Assembly (NCBI RefSeq): GCF_900105535.1
Contig: NZ_LT629779.1
Coordinates: forward strand, 3,968,001 to 4,032,000
Direction: 5' to 3'
Origin: Pseudarthrobacter equi
GTDB taxonomy: Bacteria > Actinomycetota > Actinomycetes > Actinomycetales > Micrococcaceae
Length of the DNA: 64,000 nucleotides
Made by a program: the position numbers and the translations under genes
Notes under the pieces: model-generated
Database searches by the model: none
Told to the model about the DNA's origin: nothing
What the model saw: only the letters and a program-made list of their open reading frames with translations
Shown here: positions 9,652 through 19,286 of the stretch, in pieces
Numbering within the stretch: position 1 is the stretch's first letter
Layout: every line of letters starts with the position of its first letter

Positions 9652-11253
9652 ATGAAAAGCCTCCGCACTTACCTTTCCGTTGCCGCCATGGCAGCCGCCA
9701 TCGGCCTGGCCGGCTGCTCCGTGGCCGGCACGTCCCCCACCGGCATCACCGGCACCTCAAGCACCGGTTCCTCCAGTTCGGCCTCCTCCAGCTCCGCCGG
9801 CACCACCACGGCGGTGTCACTGGACACGCTTGCCCAGGACACCCACTTCGACGGCGACGACCTCATCTGGGATGCCGCCTCCGAAGTAGCCGTGACCTTG
9901 GCGGACGGCGCCAGTGCCGTGGCATCCGGGTCGTCATCCGGCGTCTCGGTGAACGGCGACACTGTCACCATCAGCGCCGCGGGCACCTACCGCCTCAGCG
10001 GGTCGCTCACCGACGGCAGGATCGTGGTGGCCGCGGGCGAGGAGGACACCGTCCGCATCATCCTGGACGGCGCCACCCTGGCAAACTCCACGGGGTCCCC
10101 CTTCGTGGTGGAAAGCGCAGACGAGGCGATCGTCTACCTGGCGGACGGCACCAATAACTCGATCAGCGACGCCGCCACCTACTCCGATCAGGGAACGGAC
10201 GCCCCCAACGCCGCCCTCTATTCCAAGGCGGACCTCACTGTTGCCGGCCCGGGCACCCTGGCCGTGGACGGCAACTACAACGACGGCATCTCCAGCAAGG
10301 ACGGGCTGGTCCTGGCCGGCGGCACCGTGACGGTGGACGCGGCAGACGACGGCATCGTGGGCAAGGACTACGCCGTGCTGCTGGACGGCGCCTACCAGGT
10401 GACCGCGGCCGACGACGGCTTCAAGTCCGACAATGACACCGACGAGGGCCGCGGCTGGGTCCTCATCAATGGCGGCACCCTCACCGTGTCGGCCGGCGAT
10501 GACGGGGTCAAGGCCTTCAACACCCTCACCATCGCCGCCGGCGACACCACCGTCAAGGAATCCGAGGAGGGCCTGGAGGCCCAGCACATAGTAGTGTCCG
10601 GCGGCACCGCCAACATCACCTCCAACGACGACGGCGTGAACGCCTCGGGCGGCAGCAGCACGGCTTCTTCGGGTACAGGAGCAGGCGGCGGCATGGGCGG
10701 CGGCAGCATGGAAGCGGGCGATTACACCGTGGACATCAGCGGCGGCCTGCTGACCATCAATGCGCAGGGCGACGGCCTCGACTCCAACGGCAACGCCACT
10801 ATTTCCGGCGGCACCGTGGTAGTCAACGGCCCCACGAACGACGGGAACGGTGCCCTGGACGTCAACGGCGAACTAGCCGTATCCGGCGGAACCGTGGCCG
10901 CTGCCGGCAGCGCCGGCATGGCGGTCACCCCCGGGGCGTCCTCCACCCAGTCCGGCGTGCAGGTGACGCTCGGCTCGTCCGTCCCGGCCGGCACCGTCAT
11001 CCAGATCGCCGATCCGTCCGGGACCGTGGTGGCAGCGTTCGTCACCACCAAGGCCGCTGCGTCGCTGGTCTTCTCCTCAGCGGCAATCACCGCGGGCACG
11101 GAATACACCGTCTACACCGGGGGCACGGCAACGGTGAGCGCGGGCCTGGGCGAGGGCTCGCTCGACGGCGCCACGAAGGTTGATACCGTCACCGCCGGCG
11201 AATACACGGCGGAGCAGGGCCCCGGCGGCGGAGGCGGCGGCTTCCGGCGGTAG
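9652..11253 (+). CDS. Carbohydrate-binding (Cthe_2159-type) lipoprotein
   Basis: A 533-residue lipoprotein: signal peptide with lipobox LAGC near residue 22, then a Ser/Thr-rich spacer. The rest is a repetitive parallel-beta pattern rich in Asp-Asp-Gly and Gly-Gly-Thr (NDGISSKDGL, ADDGIVGKD, GDDGVKAFN, NDDGVNASGG), matching the Cthe_2159/DUF4353 family of calcium-dependent carbohydrate-binding beta-helix proteins. A Gly/Met-rich insert lies near residue 345 and the C-terminus ends in a Gly-rich FRR tail. ATG 9652 has an AAGGA site and starts the signal peptide. It is the last gene before a strong terminator, 119 bases after the VTC gene. Confidence 0.88.
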   Translation: MKSLRTYLSVAAMAAAIGLAGCSVAGTSPTGITGTSSTGSSSSASSSSAGTTTAVSLDTLAQDTHFDGDDLIWDAASEVAVTLADGASAVASGSSSGVSVNGDTVTISAAGTYRLSGSLTDGRIVVAAGEEDTVRIILDGATLANSTGSPFVVESADEAIVYLADGTNNSISDAATYSDQGTDAPNAALYSKADLTVAGPGTLAVDGNYNDGISSKDGLVLAGGTVTVDAADDGIVGKDYAVLLDGAYQVTAADDGFKSDNDTDEGRGWVLINGGTLTVSAGDDGVKAFNTLTIAAGDTTVKESEEGLEAQHIVVSGGTANITSNDDGVNASGGSSTASSGTGAGGGMGGGSMEAGDYTVDISGGLLTINAQGDGLDSNGNATISGGTVVVNGPTNDGNGALDVNGELAVSGGTVAAAGSAGMAVTPGASSTQSGVQVTLGSSVPAGTVIQIADPSGTVVAAFVTTKAAASLVFSSAAITAGTEYTVYTGGTATVSAGLGEGSLDGATKVDTVTAGEYTAEQGPGGGGGGFRR

Positions 11254-11291
11254 GCCCCGGCTCACTTCCCACGCATCCGGTCCTGCCAACG

Positions 11292-11329
11292 TCCGGCGAC
11301 GGCGGTTACCCGCCGTCGCCGGATGTTTT
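11292..11329 (+). terminator. Intrinsic terminator after the VTC/Cthe_2159 operon
   Basis: A perfect 14-bp stem (arms 11292-11305 and 11310-11323) with a TTAC loop is followed by TGTTTTT. It closes the rightward operon and also lies just past the stop of the leftward hydrolase gene. Confidence 0.9.
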
Positions 11330-11346
11330 TAACCCAGCCTGGCCAG

Positions 11347-12258
<912 letters not shown>

Positions 12259-12308
12259 CTAGGACCGCTCCGGCCGTTCTCCTGCAGCCGAGGGGAGGCC
12301 CTGTCCGC

Positions 12309-12506
12309 CTACTGGGACGGCTGCGGCAGCTCACAGGTGATCTGCGGGTTGACGCCCATGTAGTTCAGCGGCCCCGCGACGATGGTAACGGCGATGGTGC
12401 CTGCTTCTGCGCAGGACCCGGGGGCTCCGCCGAAGTAGCCCCGCTGCCAGGCGGCCACGCCGCCGATGATCAGCCAGATGACGATGAGGGCTCCCACAAA
12501 TTTCAT
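12309..12506 (-). CDS. Small secreted or membrane protein, unknown function
   Basis: A 65-residue protein from ATG 12506 behind a strong GGAGG site. The first ~20 residues form one hydrophobic helix (KFVGALIVIWLIIGGVAAW). The short remainder holds two Cys that could pair (GSCAEAG and ITCELP). Not recognised by family. It is divergent from the ArsR gene with about 90 bases between them. Confidence 0.7.
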   Translation of the reverse strand: MKFVGALIVIWLIIGGVAAWQRGYFGGAPGSCAEAGTIAVTIVAGPLNYMGVNPQITCELPQPSQ

Positions 12507-12583
12507 CTTTCCTCCAAAGGCCGCGCTGTGCGATCCATTATGCGACGGCGGCGCCGCGGCACCATAGTGCGGGGCAGAGACTT

Positions 12584-12599
12584 CATATGACACTATATG
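12584..12599. promoter_or_regulatory. Possible ArsR operator at the metal-efflux operon start
   Basis: An inverted repeat CATAT-n6-ATATG lies directly at the ArsR start region. If translation begins at ATG 12603, the repeat covers the leader, as in self-repressed ArsR operons. The arms are short, so the call is tentative. Confidence 0.35.
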
Positions 12600-12602
12600 C
12601 GC

Positions 12603-12980
12603 ATGAATGCAGATACGAACGAATGCTCGCTGGGCGCGGACAGCCAATATGTGGAGCTGGCCGTGGAGGTCTTTTCCATGCTGGCCGACGGCACGCGGGT
12701 ACGGATCATCCTGGCGCTGCGCGACGGCGAAATGGCCGTGGGTGCATTGGCAGACGTGGTGGGCAAGTCCCCTGCCGCCGTCTCGCAGCATCTGGCGAAA
12801 ATGCGGCTGGCCCGTATGGTCTCCACCCGCCAGGACGGGACCCGGGTGCTGTACCGACTGGAGAACGAGCATGCCCGCCAGCTCGTGGCCGACGCCATCT
12901 TCCAGGCGGAGCACGCTTTGGGTGGCGAGCCGGCCCACCACCGACTACCCGGCAAAGGCGGAGAGGGGCACGCCTCGTGA
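12603..12980 (+). CDS. ArsR/SmtB-family metal-sensing repressor
   Basis: A winged-helix repressor of about 125 residues. The DNA-reading part is VGKSPAAVSQHLAKMRLARM, followed by the wing QDGTRVLYRL. Residues EHARQLVADAIFQAEH near the C-terminus and the terminal PAHHR supply His ligands of the alpha-5 or C-terminal metal-site kind seen in SmtB, CzrA and NmtR relatives. The start may be ATG 12597 or 12603. The stop overlaps the GTG of the cation exporter, so the two genes are one operon and this protein presumably represses it until metal binds. Confidence 0.9.
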   Translation: MNADTNECSLGADSQYVELAVEVFSMLADGTRVRIILALRDGEMAVGALADVVGKSPAAVSQHLAKMRLARMVSTRQDGTRVLYRLENEHARQLVADAIFQAEHALGGEPAHHRLPGKGGEGHAS

Positions 12981-14056
12981 ACGGGCCCGGCCGGCAGGCG
13001 GCCCAGCACACCCACCACGGGCACGGGCACGACGGCGAGCACAGCCATGACCACGGGCACGGGCACGGCCACGACGGCGACCACAGTCACGGGCACAGCC
13101 ATGACCACGGCCACCATCACCACAGCGGATTCAAGGGCTGGCTGATGGAGCTGTTCGTCCCCCACACGCACGACTCCGCGGATTCGATCGACGACGCGAT
13201 GGAGGCCAGCATCGAGGGCATCCGCGCCCTGAAAATCAGCCTGTTCGTGCTGCTGGGCACCACCGTGCTGCAGTTCATGGTGGTGCTGTTCAGCAGTTCC
13301 GTGGCACTGCTCGCGGACACCATCCACAACTTTTCCGATGCCCTGACGGCGGTGCCGCTGTGGATCGCTTTCATCCTGGGCCGCAAGGCGGCTTCCCGCC
13401 GCTACACGTTCGGGTTCGGGCGGGCAGAGGACCTGGCCGGGCTCTTCATCGTGGGGGTGGTGGCCCTCTCGGCCGTGGTGGCCGGCTGGCAGTCCGTGGA
13501 CCGGCTGATCCATCCGCAGCCGCTGCAGAACCTGGGCTGGGTGATGGCGGCCGGGCTGATCGGCTTCGCCGGAAACGAGGCCGTGGCCATGTACCGCATC
13601 CGGGTAGGCCGCAGAATCGGGTCCGCCGCGTTGGTGGCCGACGGCGTCCATGCCAGGACGGACGGCTTCACGTCCCTGGCTGTGGTGCTGGGTGCCCTTG
13701 GCGTCATGCTGGGCTTCCCGCTGGCGGACCCCATCGTGGGCCTGCTGATATCCGTGGCGATCATGGTGCTGCTGTGGGGAACCGTCCGCAGTATCGGCCA
13801 CCGGCTCATGGACGGCATTGAACCCGATCTGGTGTCCCGTGCCGCCGAGGCGCTGGAAGGCACCCCGGGGGTTCTTGGGGTGCAGCGCCTGCAGCTGCGC
13901 TGGAGCGGCCACCGGCTGCATGGCACCGCCATCGTGCTGGTGGAGGACGGCAGCCTGTCCTCGGCCCAGGATGTGCTGGACCAGGCAGGCCACCGGCTCA
14001 GGCACGCCCTGCCGAAACTGGATGACTTGGTCCTGTCACCCGGCAGGCGCGCCTAG
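12977..14056 (+). CDS. Cation diffusion facilitator with His-rich N-terminus
   Basis: A 359-residue CDF exporter. Residues about 10-50 are an extreme His/Asp/Gly repeat (HGHDGEHSHDHGHG and similar), probably a metal buffer. Six membrane segments follow. Helix 2 has HNFSD and helix 5 has VHARTDGFTS: the metal site is therefore H-D plus H-D, the zinc/cadmium/cobalt type. A cytoplasmic C-terminal domain is present. The GTG start overlaps the ArsR stop (GTGA) behind GGAGAGGGG. Proton-driven efflux of Zn2+ or a similar ion is inferred from the family. Confidence 0.93.
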   Translation: MNGPGRQAAQHTHHGHGHDGEHSHDHGHGHGHDGDHSHGHSHDHGHHHHSGFKGWLMELFVPHTHDSADSIDDAMEASIEGIRALKISLFVLLGTTVLQFMVVLFSSSVALLADTIHNFSDALTAVPLWIAFILGRKAASRRYTFGFGRAEDLAGLFIVGVVALSAVVAGWQSVDRLIHPQPLQNLGWVMAAGLIGFAGNEAVAMYRIRVGRRIGSAALVADGVHARTDGFTSLAVVLGALGVMLGFPLADPIVGLLISVAIMVLLWGTVRSIGHRLMDGIEPDLVSRAAEALEGTPGVLGVQRLQLRWSGHRLHGTAIVLVEDGSLSSAQDVLDQAGHRLRHALPKLDDLVLSPGRRA

Positions 14057-14076
14057 AGCCGGCGGCGGTGCTGTGG

Positions 14077-15261
14077 TCAGGCCTTGGCGGTCTTGCCCGG
14101 CAGCGCCAGCTTGAAGATCTTGCCCCAAGTGGAGCCGACCTGCTTCAGCAGCGGGCCGGTGGTGTACTTCAGGCCGTAGCGCTGGCAGATCTCACGGACC
14201 TTGGGCGCAACCTCGGCGTACCGGTTGGAGGGCAGGTCCGGGAAGAGGTGGTGCTCGATCTGGTGCGAGAGGTTACCGGTCATGATGTGCATGAACTTCG
14301 ATCCGGAGATGTTGGCGGAGCCGATCATCTGGCGGATGTACCAGTCGCCGCGGGTTTCGCCTTCCGCCATCTCCTCCGTGAAGGTGTCCGTGCCTTCAGG
14401 GAAGTGGCCGCAGAAGATCACTGCGTGGGCCCAGACGTTGCGCACGGCATTGGCGGTCAGCGTTCCGTAGAGCGCCTGCTTTCCGGAACCGGTCAGCATC
14501 GCGACAGCCGGAGTCGCGGCGTAGTCCTTGGTGAACTGCGTGACCACCTTCTTGCCCAGGGCCTTGAGGTCCTTGAGCAGCGCTTCCTTGGACTTCTTGC
14601 CTTCCTTGAACTCGGTCAGTTCGAGGTCGTAGATGGCGATGCCCCACTCGAAGAGGGGTGCCAGGATGGCGTTGTACAGCGGGTTGCCAAGGTTCATCGG
14701 CTTCCACGGCTGCTGCTCGTCCATCCGCAGGAGGTTGTATCCGACGTCGTTGTCCTTGCCCACCACGTTGGTCCAGCGGTGGTGCAGGTCGTTGTGGGTG
14801 TGCTGCCACGAGCGCGAGGGGGTGACAAAGTCCCACTCCCAGGTGGTGGAGTGGATATCCGGGTCCCGCATCCAGTCCCACTGGCCGTGCAGCACGTTGT
14901 GCCCGATTTCCATGTTTTCCAGGATCTTGGCCAGGCTCAGCAGGGTGGTACCGGTGACCCAGGCAGCCTTGTTCTTGCCAACCAGCAGTGCGGCGCGGCC
15001 GGAGATTTCAAGGCCGCGCTGGACCTTGATCACCCGGCGGATGTAGGCGGCGTCTTCAGCGCCGCGCTTGGCGAGGACCTCGTCACGGATGGCGTCGAGC
15101 TCGCGGCCCAGCTCCGCCACCTGCTCGTCCGTCAGGTGGGCGGCAGCAGGCGGCCGTACTGTGGGGCTGCCGGAATCGGCAAGCTTGCCGGGGCGCGTCC
15201 TTGACGTGCCGGCGTTCGCTCCTTCGGTGGAGGCGGCCTTAGCGGGTGAAATGACAGACAT
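14077..15261 (-). CDS. Membrane fatty-acid desaturase (DesA3-like)
   Basis: A 394-residue membrane desaturase with the three His boxes: HNVLH in GHNVLHGQWD, HTHNDLHH, and HQIEHHLFPDLPSNRY. It resembles the mycobacterial stearoyl-CoA delta-9 desaturase DesA3 (Rv3229c). ATG 15261 follows a GAGGAG site; it overlaps the end of the reductase gene by a different frame and 12 bases of spacing, so the two are an operon in the order reductase-desaturase, as for Rv3230c-Rv3229c. It should introduce a double bond into acyl chains using electrons from that reductase. Confidence 0.92.
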   Translation of the reverse strand: MSVISPAKAASTEGANAGTSRTRPGKLADSGSPTVRPPAAAHLTDEQVAELGRELDAIRDEVLAKRGAEDAAYIRRVIKVQRGLEISGRAALLVGKNKAAWVTGTTLLSLAKILENMEIGHNVLHGQWDWMRDPDIHSTTWEWDFVTPSRSWQHTHNDLHHRWTNVVGKDNDVGYNLLRMDEQQPWKPMNLGNPLYNAILAPLFEWGIAIYDLELTEFKEGKKSKEALLKDLKALGKKVVTQFTKDYAATPAVAMLTGSGKQALYGTLTANAVRNVWAHAVIFCGHFPEGTDTFTEEMAEGETRGDWYIRQMIGSANISGSKFMHIMTGNLSHQIEHHLFPDLPSNRYAEVAPKVREICQRYGLKYTTGPLLKQVGSTWGKIFKLALPGKTAKA

Positions 15262-15272
15262 TATTCTGCTCC

Positions 15273-16370
15273 TCAGAGTTCGAGGTTGACGGGCCCGGCA
15301 GCTGCCGAGACACACGTTTGGATCAGTTGGCCGGGATCGCCGTGAATTTCGCCCGTGCGGAGGTCGCGGACCTGGCCGGCCAGGAGCGGGGTGAGGCAGC
15401 TGTGGCAGATACCCATGCGGCAGCCGCTGGGCATCAGTACCCCGGCGTCCTCGCCGATGTCGAGGATGGGGGTGTCGCCATCGGCCTCCACTTCCCGGTC
15501 CGAGGCTTCAAAGGTGACCAGGCCGCCGTCGTGCCCCACCCCGGCGTTGAAGGTGGTGTTGAAGCGTTCGATCATCAGGTTGCCGGCATCGCCGGCCACC
15601 GCGACGTCGGTGCCGGGCGCGGCGGTGGTGAGGGCGGCGCGCTTCCACAGCGCCTCGGCGTCATCCAGGAAGCTGTCCGGGCCGCAGGCGTAGGCTGCCC
15701 GTTCCTTCCAGTCGGGGCAGATCTCGTCCAGCTCCTTGGTGCTGGAGAAGTCCATCCGGCCCTGCTCGCCGGTGTACCAATGCGCCAGCCGGAAGTTGGG
15801 GAACTGGTCCGCGAGCTCCGCCAGTTCCTCACGGAACAGGCTGTCCCCGGGGGTACGGGCCGAGTGGACCAGTACGACGTCGGCATCCGGACGCCGCGGC
15901 ACCAGGGTACGGATCATGGACATCACCGGTGTGATGCCGCTGCCCGCGGTGACCATGAGAAGGGGGCGGGGATGCTCCGGCAGCACGAAATCACCCTGCG
16001 GCGGGGCCAGGAACAGGACATCGCCGGGCTTGGTGGAACGCACCAGGGTGCCGGATACGGCACCGACGTCCGTGACTGTGATGGCCGGGTCCTTGCCGGC
16101 GGGGGCGCTGAGTGAGTAGGAGCGCCAGTGGCGGACCCCGTCGAGTTCGACGCCGATGCGGGCCCACTGCCCGGCAAGGTGCGCCTTCCAGCCGCGGCCG
16201 GGACGGAAGAAGATGGTGGCCGACTGGGCGGTCTCCTGGACCACCTTGGTGACGACGCCCCTGAGCTGCCGGGCTGAGTAGACAGGGTTGAAAAGCGAGA
16301 GGACGTCCTCTGGCGTTAAAGGCGTTGTGAGTACCGAAGCCGCTTGGGCCAGCTGTCGTAGCCGGATCAT
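15273..16370 (-). CDS. Ferredoxin reductase with C-terminal 2Fe-2S domain, desaturase partner
   Basis: A 365-residue electron-transfer protein. A flavin domain has RSYSLSA and the nucleotide motif TAGSGITPVMSM; the C-terminal plant-type ferredoxin domain has CRMGICHSC and a last Cys in TCVSAAA, giving the 2Fe-2S ligands. The fold order FAD-NAD-2Fe-2S matches Rv3230c, the NADPH oxidoreductase that feeds DesA3. It lies 11 bases upstream of the desaturase gene on the same strand. Confidence 0.93.
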   Translation of the reverse strand: MIRLRQLAQAASVLTTPLTPEDVLSLFNPVYSARQLRGVVTKVVQETAQSATIFFRPGRGWKAHLAGQWARIGVELDGVRHWRSYSLSAPAGKDPAITVTDVGAVSGTLVRSTKPGDVLFLAPPQGDFVLPEHPRPLLMVTAGSGITPVMSMIRTLVPRRPDADVVLVHSARTPGDSLFREELAELADQFPNFRLAHWYTGEQGRMDFSSTKELDEICPDWKERAAYACGPDSFLDDAEALWKRAALTTAAPGTDVAVAGDAGNLMIERFNTTFNAGVGHDGGLVTFEASDREVEADGDTPILDIGEDAGVLMPSGCRMGICHSCLTPLLAGQVRDLRTGEIHGDPGQLIQTCVSAAAGPVNLEL

Positions 16371-16470
16371 GCGTTAAAGCCTAAGGCGGCGCGAGCCATA
16401 TTTCTCTCTCTCCGTCATATGACCGTTCAGCAGTCACAGTGTAGTTGGGGCGCGAAGCCCCCACACCGCA

Positions 16471-16499
16471 CTTTAAGAGTAACGGTTCGGTCTCGTCAA
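16471..16499 (-). promoter_or_regulatory. Possible promoter of the reductase-desaturase operon
   Basis: On the minus strand TTGACG (16499-16494) and TTAAAG (16476-16471) are 17 bases apart, about 100 bases upstream of the reductase start. The -10 box is poor. A GC-rich hairpin (GGGGG-CTTCGC-GCCCC) lies in the presumed leader. Confidence 0.3.
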
Positions 16500-16513
16500 A
16501 GGTTCCCAGCCGC

Positions 16514-17539
16514 CTACCGGCTCCATCCCAAGGACGGGGCCACGAACTGCGCAATGTGGCCAAGGAGCTTGGCGTTGAAATCCACGCCTAGCTGGTTGGG
16601 GACGGTCAGCAGCAGGGTGTCAGCCGCTTGGACAGCGGTGTCCGCCGCCAGTTCCTCCGCGAGCCGGTCGGGCTCACCCACATAGCTTTTTCCGAACCGC
16701 GCCGTGAGCCCGTCAATGATGCCCACCTGGTCCCGGCCGTCGCGGAGGGCGCTGCCGGCAAAGTAGCGGCGGTCCTCGTCGTCCACGATGGGCAGCACGC
16801 TGCGGCTGACCGAGATCCTTGGCTGGTGGGAGTGGCCGGCTGCCTGCCAGGTATCCCGGAACAGCTGGATCTGTTCCGCCTGGAGTTCGTGGAAGGGCAC
16901 GCCGGTGTCCTCGGTGAGCAGGGTGGAGCTCATCAGGTTCATGCCGAGCTCCGCCGCCCAGACGGCCGTTTTACGGGTGCCGGCTCCCCACCAGATCCGC
17001 TCCGCCAGTCCGGGCGACTGCGGCTGCACGGGCAGGAGGCCCGTGGCACCACCGGCATACCGGGGATCGGGGTCAGCCACTCCCGCCCCCGTGATCGCCT
17101 TGCGGAACAGCTCGGTGTGGCGGCGTGCCATGTCGGCGTCGGTTTCGCCGTCCCGGGGCACGTAGCCGAAAGCTGACGCACCCTGCCGGGCCGGCTCGGG
17201 TGAGCCGCGGCTGATGCCGAGCTGGAGCCTGCCGCCGCTGATCAGGTCAGTGGCTGCCGCTTCCTCCGCCATATAGAGCGGGTTCTCGTAACGCATGTCA
17301 ATGACACCGGTACCGATTTCGATCCGGCGGGTGCGTGCTGCGATGGCCGCAAGTAGCGGAAACGGCGAGGCCTGCTGGCGGGCGAAGTGGTGGACCCGGA
17401 AGAAGGCACCGTCCACACCGAGTTCCTCGGCGGCTACGGCTAATTCGATGCCCTGCACCAGCGCCTCGCCCGCAGTCCTGGTGCGGGAACCCTGGCCGGG
17501 TCCCCAGTGGCCGAATGAAAGGAATCCTATGCGCTCCAT
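16514..17539 (-). CDS. LLM-class flavin-dependent oxidoreductase
   Basis: A 341-residue luciferase-like protein with an N-terminal GFLSFGHW strand, [42 protein letters not shown] and [16 protein letters not shown] in the TIM barrel; these segments mark bacterial-luciferase relatives that use reduced FMN. It starts at ATG 17539 behind GGAGGTTGGGG; an upstream frame to 17725 has no similarity. Substrate unknown. Divergent from the YnfA gene by 70 bases. Confidence 0.9.
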   Translation of the reverse strand: MERIGFLSFGHWGPGQGSRTRTAGEALVQGIELAVAAEELGVDGAFFRVHHFARQQASPFPLLAAIAARTRRIEIGTGVIDMRYENPLYMAEEAAATDLISGGRLQLGISRGSPEPARQGASAFGYVPRDGETDADMARRHTELFRKAITGAGVADPDPRYAGGATGLLPVQPQSPGLAERIWWGAGTRKTAVWAAELGMNLMSSTLLTEDTGVPFHELQAEQIQLFRDTWQAAGHSHQPRISVSRSVLPIVDDEDRRYFAGSALRDGRDQVGIIDGLTARFGKSYVGEPDRLAEELAADTAVQAADTLLLTVPNQLGVDFNAKLLGHIAQFVAPSLGWSR

Positions 17540-17609
17540 ACCTGCCCCAACCTCCGGCTGCCCGGTGGCATTCCCCGTTGCCTGCATTCCCGGCTGGCAT
17601 GATGGCCGG

Positions 17610-17969
17610 GTGGTTATCCCGGAAGAAACTGTCAGCGTCCTCAAGACCATCGTGCTGTTCGTGCTGGCCGCTGTGGCAGAAATCGGCGGGGCCTGGCTGG
17701 TGTGGCAGGCAGTCCGGGAAGGCAAGGACTGGTGGTGGGCGGGACTTGGTGTGATTGCCCTGGGCGCCTACGGCTTTGTGGCCACCCTCCAGCCGGACGC
17801 CCACTTCGGCCGGATCCTGGCCGCCTACGGCGGGGTGTTCGTTGCCGGTTCCCTCGCCTGGGGAATGATTTTCGACGGTTTCCGGCCCGACCGGTGGGAC
17901 GTGGCCGGCTCGGTCATCTGCCTGCTGGGGGTGGCAGTGATCATGTTTGCCCCGCGAAGCGCCGGCTGA
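17610..17969 (+). CDS. YnfA/UPF0060-family small membrane protein
   Basis: A 119-residue protein of four membrane helices with the family motifs [28 protein letters not shown] and a C-terminal [20 protein letters not shown]. The family is drug/metabolite-transporter-like and of unknown substrate. GTG 17610 is the only suitable start near the conserved LKTI segment. Confidence 0.88.
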   Translation: MVIPEETVSVLKTIVLFVLAAVAEIGGAWLVWQAVREGKDWWWAGLGVIALGAYGFVATLQPDAHFGRILAAYGGVFVAGSLAWGMIFDGFRPDRWDVAGSVICLLGVAVIMFAPRSAG

Positions 17970-18033
17970 CCCGGCATAACCCGCCAGGCGCCGGTACCTG
18001 CGGCCACCGACGTCATGGGGCAGAATTTTCCCT

Positions 18034-19236
18034 GTGGAGCACGTGGACTACTGCATTATCGGCGGCGGCATCGTTGGCCTGGCCACCGCGTACCAGCTGC
18101 TGCGCAGGGAACCTGATGCGTCCCTGGTCCTGCTGGAAGCGGCGGATACCCTCGCTGCGCATCAGACCGGGCACAACAGCGGCGTCATCCATTCGGGAAT
18201 CTACTACGCCCCCGGCAGCCTGAAGGCCAGGTTCAGCAAAGCCGGCGCGCAGCAGACCAAGGAGTTCTGCCAGGAGCACGGCATCCCGTACCGCGAGCCC
18301 GGAAAGCTGCTGGTGGCCACCACCCCGCTGGAGCTGGAGCGGCTGGCGCAGCTCGAGGACCGGGCGGCGGTCCACGAACTGGACTGTGAACGGCTGGACC
18401 GGCAGGAACTCCTCCGGCGCGAGCCGAATGTCACCGGGCTCGGCGCCCTGTTCATTCCCAGCACCGGCATCGTGGACTACCCCGCGGTGGCGCGGAAGCT
18501 CGCGCAACTGGTGGAAAAGGCGGGCGGGCAGGTGATCACCAAGGCCCGCGTCACCGCCATTTCCGAACACACGGACCGTGTGGACGTCCGCACTGAGGCC
18601 GGGGGCTACTCCTGCAGGCAGCTTGTGGCCTGCGCGGGGCTGCAGTCGGACCGGCTCGCAGAGGCCGCCGGGGTGGTTATCGACGTCCAGATCATCCCCT
18701 TCCGCGGAGAGTACTTCGAGCTTCCTGCCGAGAAGTCCGGCTACGTCAGCCATCTCATTTACCCCGTCCCGGATCCTGCGCTGCCGTTCCTCGGCGTCCA
18801 CCTCACCCCCACGGTGCAGGGCACCATCACCGTTGGCCCCAACGCCGTGCTGGGAATGGCCCGGGAGGGATACCCCAAATTCTCGGTGGAGTTCCGTGAT
18901 GTGGCCCGCTACGCGAAGTTCCCCGGGTTGTGGCACGTGGCCCGCGCCAACGCAGTGACTGCCGTCCGGGAGGTCCGCAATTCCCTGTTCAAAGGCAGCT
19001 ACCTGCAGGAGTGCCGGAAGTACGCCCCCGGGCTGGCCAAGGCAGACCTGCTGCCGTACGAGGCAGGAATCAGGGCCCAGGCGGTACGCCGGGACGGCAC
19101 CCTCATCCACGATTTCCTGCTCGCCGAGACCGACAGGATGATCCACGTCCTGAACGCCCCGTCCCCGGCAGCGACGGCGGCCCTGCCCATCGGCGAACAC
19201 CTCGCCTCACGGGCGGCGCTGCGGAGATCCGCGTAG
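18034..19236 (+). CDS. lhgO: L-2-hydroxyglutarate oxidase
   Basis: A 400-residue FAD oxidoreductase of the DAO fold. The dinucleotide motif is YCIIGGGIVGLATAYQL near the start, then HQTGHNSGVIHSGIYYAPGSLKA, the diagnostic LhgO segment. FRGEYFEL, LGVHLTPTV and the C-terminal GIRAQAVRRDG follow. The family oxidises L-2-hydroxyglutarate to 2-oxoglutarate at the inner membrane, repairing side products of central metabolism. The start is GTG 18034 without a strong ribosome site. It stands alone, 64 bases after the YnfA gene. Confidence 0.93.
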   Translation: MEHVDYCIIGGGIVGLATAYQLLRREPDASLVLLEAADTLAAHQTGHNSGVIHSGIYYAPGSLKARFSKAGAQQTKEFCQEHGIPYREPGKLLVATTPLELERLAQLEDRAAVHELDCERLDRQELLRREPNVTGLGALFIPSTGIVDYPAVARKLAQLVEKAGGQVITKARVTAISEHTDRVDVRTEAGGYSCRQLVACAGLQSDRLAEAAGVVIDVQIIPFRGEYFELPAEKSGYVSHLIYPVPDPALPFLGVHLTPTVQGTITVGPNAVLGMAREGYPKFSVEFRDVARYAKFPGLWHVARANAVTAVREVRNSLFKGSYLQECRKYAPGLAKADLLPYEAGIRAQAVRRDGTLIHDFLLAETDRMIHVLNAPSPAATAALPIGEHLASRAALRRSA

Positions 19237-19286
19237 GCAACGGCCCGTGCCGGGGGCGCGGACTACCGCGCCGCTAAACTGGCACC

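Noticed and set aside
12593..14005. 470-residue minus-strand open frame opposite the CDF gene
   Set aside because: Shadow of the CDF exporter; its His/Val repeats come from the antisense of the His-rich tail.
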